Positions 23,775-33,145 of a stretch of 64,000 nucleotides of DNA are shown piece by piece. The stretch is taken from positions 34,720,001-34,784,000 of the forward strand of contig JBANAY010000003.1 in assembly GCA_037952775.1 (NCBI GenBank), in the 5' to 3' direction. Made by a program: the position numbers and the translations under genes. Position 1 is the stretch's first letter. The number at the start of each line of letters is the position of its first letter. The notes beneath the pieces are model-generated. The model was given only the letters and a program-made list of their open reading frames with translations, was not told the origin of the DNA and made no database searches. The stretch is from Clonostachys chloroleuca. Taxonomy: Eukaryota; Ascomycota; Sordariomycetes; Hypocreales; Bionectriaceae.

Positions 23775-25205
23775 CTAGTTGATGAAATTAACCCAAATAT
23801 CATCTTCTGACATGACGGCGAGGTCATCCCTGCGGAGCATCACGATCACCTCGACACCAGACTCTTGTTTACCATCACATCTAGTCCATTGCGCCCTAGG
23901 CATGATCATCCCGACGCCGTCAGCCTCCACATAAGGGGGCCTAATGTGCTTAGGCTTCCCAAGAGCCTCCCCAAAATCAAGGTTATATATATCGAGACCA
24001 TTCCAGCTCGTGACAGTAAGGTCCCGGGACGAGAAAAGATCCCATTCGGGGAAAATGGATTTGAGATCCTCTGTACGGTTGACAAGGCTGCATAGCTCGG
24101 CGACCGAATCAGAGCTGATCTGATCAACAGATTGGGAAGCAGATATGATGCTGGAGACTTTGGTTAGGCAGAGAGGTAATGTCTCATCTGCAACATCAAC
24201 CACTTGCAGCTCGCTGGTGGATAACGCGGCCATGGCATACTATACCACATTTCCGAAATAAGGTACACTCCCTGTCTTTGAACCCAGTCCTAATCGCTGC
24301 CGGCAATTCACTGCCGACACGAGCTGGGTTGTACTATTGGCGAGGGGGGCAGGAGTTCTTCTTGCGCGGGTCGGGTGATTGTAATCTAGAGCATTGCCGT
24401 GACAATGTTGGTAGTGGTTGGTGTAACTGTCATTAAAGTACTGACTCTCTGCTTCAACTTTTCGATCTTGTCCATCGAAATCCTGAACAATTTGGAGAAA
24501 CAAGATGGAAATTCATTAGGCATGGCTGGGGGGCTTCTTGAAAACTCTGGATGCGAGTCCCAAAGATCCTCAACAGAATGAGCCAAGGCCAAACCAAGGC
24601 TACCATTGAATGCTTTGGTGAGCCGATTGACTCGGTCCAGCCCAGTGGAATAATCAACGGGCAATATTCCAGCGGTAGCCAGCGACCAAAGGCGAATAAG
24701 CTCAGCAAGGCCGGTTGCATCAAAGACATGATGATGCGCGCAGATACAGAGTCCGAGGCCTTCCACATCCGCAAAGCGAAAGATACTCGCGGCGAACACC
24801 GGCGTTCCCTCCCTCCATAGCAGAACCTTGCAGTGCCTGCGAGTCCAGTGGCCACATCTCAGCGGGAATATTTTGTGGCGACATGCCTTGAGAATCAAGA
24901 GCCCCGTAAGTTGATTTCACGCAGCCTTTGTTTGTTATGATAGGAGGCATCCTCTTGACGTTCCACTGAATCTGCAGTGCTTATTTCCCCGAGGCCGTGA
25001 CAGTGGGAACAATGCGCCCAAGTAGCCATGGGAGCTGAGCAGCGACGGCGTTTAGACCTCGTTGGAGTGTCGACTGAAGAAGTGACGTCGGCTCCGTAGT
25101 CTGAAAAGTAAGGAATAACTGTATATAAGCGTTGGGCATGAGTAGATCCAGCGGCGTCAGTTGCTCTCTATTCGTGGTTTCGTTCATCTTGAAATGGGTA
25201 GCCAA
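23775..25205 (-). pseudogene. Broken BAHD-type acyltransferase
   Basis: Minus-strand fragments together look like a fungal BAHD/trichothecene-acetyltransferase-like enzyme (CoA-dependent O- or N-acylation of secondary metabolites). The N-terminal piece is 24981-25205 (LTPLDLLMPNAYIQLFLTF). The catalytic HxxxD lies in AHHHVFDATGLAELI, and a DFG-type structural motif in LDFGEALGKPKHIRPPYVEADG. Lesions are an in-frame TAA at 24981-24983, a frame change near 24840 between PAEMWPLDSQ and LLWREGTPVFA, a TAG at 24386-24388 with a frame change just after it (where the family usually has Trp), and a TAG at 24240-24242 between YFGNVV and YAMAAL. No single splicing model restores it. It is tail-to-tail with the broken regulator. 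Confidence 0.8.
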
Positions 25206-26987
25206 GTGAAGGTGAGGAGATTTGTGTGTGGAGAATAAAAAGTCAAATGATGCCTGTCAAACCTAGAATTCACAGAAGGGTTGTGCGTTTAATAAATATA
25301 CCATCAACGTCAAGCTTCGATGAAGAAGATGCTGCCTTCGTAGAACAGCTCGGACTGGGCGCCAATCATCAAACTCAATTCACTATGCCCCGCCAGTGGA
25401 GCCCAGAAGAAACGAAGGAAACCTACTTAGTCAATAGTCTATCCAGTGTACTTTAAATCTTTTCCTGGTAATTATGTGCTTGCCTGGGCCAGACTCATCA
25501 ACAGGAGGCCATTTTACCCTCATCCTAACCTACAGCCAACCAAGAAGATTCTCAAGCGTATTTGCTAGCTCGAGGGACCGCTTACAATTCCAAGAAGGGT
25601 CGTACTGGTCTGCTTTTTTAACATCCTCATCAAAATGGAGACATCTTTATGGTTATATTTGCTCCAAATGCCCTCTGTTGTGCATGACCTGGCGAGAACA
25701 GCCCTGTCCTTCGAAAGCTTCAGTTAAATCTCGAGTTCTTCACGTGAGTTTCCCCCCGAGATGATGCCAACGGAAGATTAACTCGGTGACCCATAAATCT
25801 CCCCAGTCTAGAATTCGCTATTCGTGTTTTTGACTACTGCTATTTTAAGAACCACGCCAAACTATCCCGCCCCTGTTCATCTGCCGAGCACTGTGTACTT
25901 GGTTCGGAGTCAGTAGTTTACCAATGTCCCTCCTTTTGCTTACACGTGGAATCCTTCTTCCCCGCAAGCATCGTAGATCGGGACACTACTGAGGTGTTAG
26001 CTGGAGCCATGCTGACCCAAGAAGCCGGGATGAGTCAAGCCTGGCGGCCAAGATTAATCTCCTGAAGATGTATCCACGTTCGCCCAGCCAATCGGCTCGC
26101 CAAGCATGCTAATAGGCGAGATGACGCGGGATGAGCAAATATGGCAACGAAAGAGTGGCGGCCTCTTCGGTCTTGCGTCAAGAACAGCCCCGGAACTAAC
26201 GGAACAGCCGCAGAATTAGTGGCAAGAGAACCATAGTTGTCGCGTGAGCCGAATAATACTAATCAGACCGGTCACGGATACTCCCGCTAGCCATAGTCTT
26301 CTAAGTTTTGCAAGTTCGTGGATTGTATAGTTTATTGAGTTAGTGATAGCACGGGCTTACCCCTGATCAGGTTCTAGTTGGAGCGTGATCCGAGTCATAG
26401 TACTGGATTTGTTTTCTCACCGCTGCATTCACTGGCGAGGAGGAGAGAAGATTGGATAATTTGCATTAAGTATCGACGTAAGCCGGTGAGACAACGACGA
26501 CATCTTACCAGAATAGATATGCGCTAAGCGGTGGATATCACTAGCTCTTCTCACTTCCTTGAATCCATGTTTCGGTATTGCCCCAATCAGGAAAAAACAA
26601 ACTAACATCACACAATATGGCAAGGAATGTACTCTGACCGGACGGTCATCTCTTACATCGATTAAGAGAGTTAAATTGGTGATTGAGGCCCCACATGTAT
26701 TACAACTGTTTGATACCTGAACCAAAAATATTGTCATCTTGGCACCTAGACTCTGGAAGTCACGCCTATGAGTTGCTTGCTCGGCAGCAGGGGAGAAAAT
26801 CTATATAAACGGCAGCCTCCTCCAAACAACTCTCATCGTTTTAATCAGACACACCATAAATTACAAAAACAGAAGAAGCACCGAAGCCTGGTACTCAATT
26901 TTCATTTCTACTCCTGTCTTTCCTTGACTCATTCTCTTCGCTGCGCGAATTCCTTTTCCTATATTCACTACTTGGACTTTCTCCGTC
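25206..26987. other. Intergenic with a possible coding relic at 25230-25760
   Basis: Within 25230-25760 two plus-strand frames read like protein (DEEDAAFVEQLGLGANHQTQ, then FPGNYVLAWARLINRRPFYP one frame over), broken by stops. This could be a decayed exon set, but I cannot name a family. The rest to 26780 shows nothing. Confidence 0.3.
26802..26808 (+). promoter_or_regulatory. TATA box of the repeat-protein gene
   Basis: TATATAA inside CTATATAAAC, about 180 bp before the ATG at 26988, followed by a pyrimidine/CA-rich leader. Confidence 0.5.
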
Positions 26988-27698
26988 ATGGTCGGCATAA
27001 AGCAGCTTGGAATCATTGCTGCCTTCTTGGCCAGTAGCCAGGTTCTAGCCAACCCCGCTGAATCTTCCGAGGATCTCGACTCCAGGGACTTCAATGATGA
27101 AGCTATTGAATATCTAGCAGTTCGGAGGTATGATCCGTCCAACCCGGGCCCAGTACCGCCAAAGCCTGGCCCCCCTCGCCCTCCTCGCCCTGACGAGAGA
27201 AGGGGAAGAGGGAGAAGAGATCTATCTGAACGCAGATATGATCCGTCCAACCCGGGTCCCGTGCCTCCAAGGCCTGGACCTCCTCGGCCCCCTCGTCCTG
27301 ACGAGAGGAGGGGCAGAGGAAGAAGAGATCTATCTGCACGCCGATACGATCCATCAAACCCAGGCCCTGTGCCCCCCAGGCCCGGCCCCCTCGTCCTCCA
27401 CGCCCTGATGAGAGAAGGGGAAGAGGGAGAAGAGATCTATCTGAACGCAGATATGACCCGTCCAACCCGGGTCCCGTGCCTCCAAGGCCTGGACCTCCTC
27501 GTCCTCCGCGACCCGATGAGAGGAGGGGAAGAGGCCGACGTGATCTGTCTGCACGCCGATACGATCCGTCCAACCCGGGCCCAGTACCGCCAAAGCCTGG
27601 CCCCCCTCGCCCCCCTCGCCCTGATGAAAGAAGGGGCAGAGGAAGACGAAGTGTTTGAAAGCCCGATAGACGCGAATCGTTCCATGATTACTGTATGA
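26988..27698 (+). CDS. Secreted tandem-repeat protein with dibasic sites (KEP/RiPP-precursor-like)
   Basis: A signal peptide (MVGIKQLGIIAAFLASSQVLA) and a short acidic spacer precede five repeats starting at 27123, 27231, 27339, 27446 and 27554. Each unit is 108 bp, 36 residues: RRYDPSNPGPVPP[KR]PGPP, then RPPRPDERRGRGRRDLS[EA]. Arg-Arg pairs recur at fixed positions, as expected for Kex2 processing in the secretory pathway, so a secreted set of near-identical Pro-rich peptides is plausible. Unit 3 is 107 bp. Its C run at 27386-27390 has five C where other units have six, so the frame as written leaves the repeat pattern and ends at 27698 (236 aa). Restoring the phase ends the frame at 27658 after RGRGRRSV, giving 223 residues. 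Either the allele is broken or the sequence has an error. No UstYa-type oxidase is visible in this window. A structural Pro-rich wall protein is the alternative. Confidence 0.7.
   Translation: MVGIKQLGIIAAFLASSQVLANPAESSEDLDSRDFNDEAIEYLAVRRYDPSNPGPVPPKPGPPRPPRPDERRGRGRRDLSERRYDPSNPGPVPPRPGPPRPPRPDERRGRGRRDLSARRYDPSNPGPVPPRPGPLVLHALMREGEEGEEIYLNADMTRPTRVPCLQGLDLLVLRDPMRGGEEADVICLHADTIRPTRAQYRQSLAPLAPLALMKEGAEEDEVFESPIDANRSMITV
27123..27658 (+). repeat. Five-copy 108-bp coding tandem repeat
   Basis: Direct repeats begin at 27123, 27231, 27339, 27446 and 27554. Periods are 108, 108, 107 and 108 bp. Copies differ mostly at third codon positions and at Lys/Arg and Glu/Ala choices. Confidence 0.9.
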
Positions 27699-30425
27699 GG
27701 GATAGCTGTGATGGGGTTGACGCTGGGGTTAATCCTTTCGACTGTGTTTTTTTCAGATACATCACCTACCTAAGGACCACATTGCTCTCCAATGTTGAAC
27801 CTATCAATGTTGTATTGTGATTTCTCGAGTTGTCATATAGACATCTAGTGTATTATAATTAAACCTATTGTGCTTCCTACTTTTTACCTCTTTCTTTTTA
27901 CCTTATATAAACTCAAGGCGAAATTGTGTCAGTGAAAAAGGTTCAACTCGTTACGATTGCATTCAAATACCCCCTTCCCTCACTAACCGAAAATGTGTAG
28001 GATTTTTTTCTCTATCGCGACGTCTTTAATAAGTACCTATGATGGATTGAACAGAATTAAGTAGCATTTACTAGTTATGTAATTCTAGTGGTAACAAATT
28101 TGCTCATTATTACGCTCAAAATTCTCATTCTAGAGAGTTGTTTCTTTCTCAGCAGTACTTGAGGCGGACCGATTTCAAGCTTTCTTGATGTTTTTGGATT
28201 TTAATCCGGATTGTTTCACACCTTAAACGATTGTCTTCATCTCATATTGCTATGACAGATTGAAACGTGGGCATGTCGGTGGAATTGTTTATGGTTTTCA
28301 TTTTCTTGCCAGTACGTGTAACAATAGATTTCCACATGAGCGAGTACTATAGTTCGCTGTAATGTATCCATGTAACTCAACCCTTTTAGCACTAAACTAT
28401 TGATTTGAAAAGTTCGGTATTCATTGTGTTGAGATATCGGGTCTGGCATCTCTCATTGCTGTTTTACCTTGATGCCTGAACTCTCTCACCCGTATTGAAG
28501 AGTTCGTTCAGAAACCAAGTTATTCTGACGGCAGACTATCACGGAAGGGCCTGGTTCCAAGCTTCGGCAATGCTGAGTACGCTCATCGGCGGGTACCGAA
28601 ATCTAATTTGCAGTTAAGGATCCGACTGATCGCTGATCGACGTAGATACACCCCGGACTCGCATTCTTGCCGGCCAGATTCCGGAGCCTGTAGAAAGAAT
28701 TCAACGCATTGAAATGTCCAGAATGGCGCGCTAGGAAATTTGGCCAGCGCCTTACAAAATTGTGAGTTCGGAGCCTCCCCAAATCTGGGTTCATTTCGGC
28801 AGCAGTTCCGTAGAATAACGCGGGGCATCTAGCGTACTCTCAAACAATGGCAAATCTAAGTGACTGGCGCATAATATTCTCGGGACAATCCTTGTTCCCT
28901 TGGACGAGGATGACCCTGTAACTCTGGCAATACCTCTCGATCTACTCCCCTGACCCTCATCTCCCACCCGAAGGGCAAACATTGAGCATAATCCGCCGCC
29001 GTGGAATTTGGTGCGGGGAATGGCCACACGCTAATCGATGTTTTGCGAGGGGGTAGTCCGATTCACTAGCTGAAGGTTTAGCTCTGAGCATTTGCCGGGG
29101 TTATTGGAGATGTGCAGCGCCCTTGGTAGAAACTATGTGTCATGTATCGGTCTAAATCTTGGTATATTTTGCCGGTTTCCCTTAGTGCTCTCTACTCGAT
29201 GATGCAGCTCGGTTTGATGTTGGCTCCTTTATCATTCGATCCGTATCTCTTATTCTCATGTATGAATAGGTCCTAGAGGGCCGTCCGATATGAAAGTAGA
29301 AGCTAGAGACCCTTTCGATATAAAAGTGGAAGGTCAGCATGCCTGGCTGAGCTGAGACTGGAACAATAATTTGGAACAGTTTTGTCTGAGCGAGGTGAGG
29401 CCGAAGTGGTGGGTGGAATTTAGAAATACGTAGCCAACCGGCGCAGCAAACACATGGCATGGGGGCTCTTCTTTTGGGAACACCACCGAAGCATCTAAAA
29501 GGGGCTGGAACAGCGTGGTTAGGTAGCATCCGTACCCTGGTCATGCGGTCCGCAACTCCTTGATTCAGGGCCAGGCCAGGCTCCTCACGCGTGAGTGGAG
29601 ATCCGGGTAACCACCGGGCATGTATCTGTTGCTGGCATATCTGGAAGACCAACAGTTTGCGATGGTTCTCATGCAGAGTTCTCGTATCGCTGTTGGGTCG
29701 CCTGTCCCGTGGCTGATATCATTGGCAGAGACTGGGATGGTTCCCTGTAGACTCTGCATGTGTGGGCTAAAGACCATGCACGTACCTGAAAGGATTCCAC
29801 GGCTGAATGAGATAATGGGGCAGCGATATTATTCGATCGAAAGCTGTCTGTGCCCCTCTCTCCACGTAATACTTTACAGATGCAGCTATCACGAGCCAGC
29901 CCCTGTACATGGAGGGAGAATCGGTCCCACAGCGTCAGCCAATGACTATTGGTCCATCGGTTGCTCGTCTTTGCGATCCCTGGTGTGTGTTTCGGTTCCG
30001 CGCTCCTTGCCGATTGAATCGTGCAGATATTCTATACTTGGTGAACCCAATTGCAGACAGTCGTGACACGAAAAGCTGGCAATTCCGCGAATGCTACCCA
30101 ATACCAGGGTTAGAACCAAGCACCCTGGCTCCCAGGCCGAAGAACCCCGAGCCACATGGTCCGGAGCTTCTTAATTTGGAACGCAATGAATCGATAGATG
30201 CTCTCTAGATAGCTAAAAAGTGTCTCATCCGCAGCCAACAGTCCTCATCCTGCAGCCAACAGCCCTCAACCTGCAGCCGAGGGCCTGATACAGGCAGCTA
30301 GTAGGTCTATGTCAGCTTGGGTTGGGGTATTAAAGGGAAATGGAAGGACATCGAGGAATCTGCGGTGAGGTCCATCATTTCGACTACACTCTTCCCGCCA
30401 TTCGTAGATGGTCAATTAGCCCATC
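27699..30425. other. Intergenic, no supported gene
   Basis: About 2.7 kb. It is AT-rich after the repeat gene, then balanced composition with only short overlapping frames. A small three-copy repeat near 30225 is listed separately. Confidence 0.5.
30225..30285. repeat. Three imperfect copies of a 20-21 bp unit
   Basis: Units of the form TCATCC(T)GCAGCCAACAGYCC occur three times head to tail, the third diverged. They lie about 140 bp upstream of the P450 start. Confidence 0.6.
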
Positions 30426-32380
30426 ATGAACTCACAAGGATTGGCCGCCATTGCGATGATCTCCCAGTTCCTGTGGGTCCCCGTTGCTATATACCTCTCA
30501 TTCTTTAGAGGTCATGGAATTTTACTAGCAATTGGTATTCCATTGGGTGTACAATCGCTTCTCAGCTACACGATTTCCATACGAAAATGGCACGCTGTCA
30601 ACAATCTCATCTCTCAATCCAAAGACGAGACGCATTTGCCACCGCAGTATCCCTCCCTGGTTCCCTATGTGGGAAGTGCCTTGTCATTTGTATGGGATAA
30701 TGCGGGCTTTTTGCGCCAAGCGACGTAAGCAATCCTGCAGCCGGCCGTTTTTGGGATTACTAACGTCATATCCTGAAGGCGCTATGGAGGGAGATTGATT
30801 TCGTCGAGGATCTCGTTCCTGGGGTTTGAGATATTTGCATTTCAGGATAGGCAGACTGTTGCCAAGGTCTGGAAGCAAACCAGCCTTTCAAGCCCCATTT
30901 CGATTTTCGTGTACGCTATGAAGTATTTCTTTGAAATTCCCGAAAATGTCTTGTCTGTGTACCGTGCAGATACCTCTGGACCCTTTCCAAAACCACACAG
31001 GGACACCACTATTCCCCCTCAGGCACGTGTCGATCATATCACGCACTATGGGTTCCTACAGGCCTTGAGCGGACCTGGATGGCTGCCGACAACGAAACGC
31101 TGTATGAACGCCCTGGTCTCGAGGTTGGAGGAGAAGGGATTGTCGGAGGAATGGACTGAGTTTGAAGATATGTCAGAATTCTTCAAGGAATGGGTCGGGG
31201 CATCACTTATTGAGAGTCTCTTTGGCCCTTCGATGCTACGAATCAACCCAACTTTTGTCAAGAATATCTGGGTTTTCGATGAAGGCATACCGTGGCTGGC
31301 GAGAGGAGTTCCATCCTTCTTGAGACCATCGATCTATAAGGCTCGGAGAGCTGCCATCGCACAAATTAGAAACTGGTATTTGTATGCCAGAGAGCACTTC
31401 GATGAGAGCTATGTTTCTCCTGACGGGGATGGAGATCCTTTCTGGGGCTCATGGCTTATGAGATACCGCCAGAAGAACTTGCTACCAGCCGAGAAGCACA
31501 ACGATGAGGTTCTCTCAAAATTGGATCTAGGTCTAGCTTGGGGGTAAGATTATTCCTGCATATCGATTTCCATCCGTTAGAAGTATGCTAACTTACCATT
31601 TCCTCTTTTTTCCAGCGTTGTCGGTAATACGACGCCTACTTCTACGCTTTTCGCTTTCCACATCTTCAAAGATCCTACTTTGCTAAGCCGCGTTCGAGAC
31701 GAGATCGAAACTTCTTTCGGCAACCAGGATCTGCTAGACATAAATCCCAGCGAACTCATCAAGCAGCCCCTTTTATCATCTGCATACGCCGAGATACTCC
31801 GGCTCTTCATTGATGTATTTTTTATGGTAACTTCGGCTCATAAGGATGTGCCGTTGGGCTCGTATCACCTTCCAAAGGGTCGCATTGCCCTGATAAACTC
31901 CGGGATCTCACACAAGGACGACAGCTTTTGGAACACTCGTAATGGGGAACACCCTGTTACTTCGTTTTGGGCCGAACGATTTTTGATAGATCCTTCAGAC
32001 CCGATGAGTGGGCCGGTAGCACCTGGAGTTTATAAGCCTCCAAGCAGAGAAGAATCAGACCGAGGCGATGGTGGCAAAGCCCCTTATTTCAGCCTGAAAG
32101 GCACGGAAGGTTCCTGGTTTCCTTATGGAGGTAAGATGCACCAAATGCAGAAAGAAAACCAGGCATTTAACTAATTACCTGCCCTATAGGTGGTCATTCT
32201 ATATGTCCGGGGAGAGTTCTGGCTAAAAGTGCCGTACTCTTCGTCTCTGTCCTCCTGGCAAGAGATTATGATATTGAGCCCCTCGTGGAGAGAATTGAAA
32301 CGACGAATTGGAGGTGTGGCCTTGGTGCAGAGCAAATCAAGCATGCTATTCCATTTCGTATTAGAAAAAGAAGAAGATAA
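30426..32380 (+). CDS. Cytochrome P450, CYP7/CYP8-like
   Basis: Exons 30426-30724, 30779-31543, 31616-32130 and 32190-32380 join to 589 residues. An N-terminal membrane anchor (about residues 10-45) suggests the ER. The I-helix segment LAWGVVGNTTPTSTLFAF has Asn and Pro where most P450s have an acidic residue and Thr, resembling the W-x5-N-x2-P pattern of the CYP7/CYP8 families. ExxR is EILR in AYAEILRLF. The heme loop YGGGHSICPGR, split by intron 3, carries the Cys ligand. Known relatives hydroxylate or isomerise lipids or sterols. The substrate here is unknown, and no cluster partner is adjacent. Confidence 0.88.
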
Positions 32381-33145
32381 AAAGATCAGAGCGGCCTTTT
32401 AAAAAAAATTATCATAGACATGAATTACGATTGCATATTTGAACTTTGATCTGGAGGGCAGCATGGACGGAATTTTTATAATCTTGTTGAAAAAGATCTA
32501 GTTGTAGAAATGACGATGTCACGCTTTAGAGGTATGCGTGTAGCTACAGTGGTGGAAACCATAGGATCTTATACAAAAATTGGAAAGGAAGACACTTGTT
32601 GTTGGAGCTCTAGATACCTACTTATTCTCAGTTTCATAATGTTGTACCGGTATGTACGAGCTAATTGGCTGAGAAAAGGGGTACCGCAAGATTCAAGGCT
32701 AATCCAGTTACCTTAAACGTGAACCTTGGGTGGGCCTACTGATTTCTTACTCACATGAAGAAATCGCATGAAGAACCTGTAAATTGGAGAGTGCACGCTG
32801 TCATAGGCTCTGACGTGGCTGGAGCTGACATCAAATGCTGTGCTTGCTTTAGCTGACAGAAGTTGTTCAAGTAAGCAAGCTCCCAGCCTCTCGATTCATC
32901 GAACTTGTGTTACCTATATGTAGTTATATATAGGTAGGTGCTAACGTGGCATAATACTTATTGACTAAAACTGAGGTTCTTGGCGATAACCAAAGTACTA
33001 AAAGCGTGATGTTGAAGCAGTCACAGCATAAGAAAATAGCCGATCATCGGGTTAGCATATCAAAGGCTTGATATATAGATTGGTAAGATTGCCATGCATA
33101 CCCCATTCTGCGTTTGAGAATGAAAGAAAGTCTCCTGGAAACAAC
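32381..33145. other. Intergenic, nothing seen
   Basis: AT-rich spacer containing the leader of the DUF3176 gene. Confidence 0.4.

Noticed and set aside
27103..27593. Long open frames on the minus strand across the 108-bp repeats
   Set aside because: They are the complement of the GC-rich coding repeat. They have no signal peptide or start context, and the plus-strand gene explains the region.
29182..30208. Several 100-156-codon frames on both strands
   Set aside because: They are mutually overlapping with no recognisable domain, and no splice model extends any of them.
26988..32380. Repeat peptide precursor and P450 as one RiPP cluster
   Set aside because: They are separated by about 2.7 kb of empty sequence. 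No UstYa-type oxidase, methyltransferase or transporter lies between or next to them.
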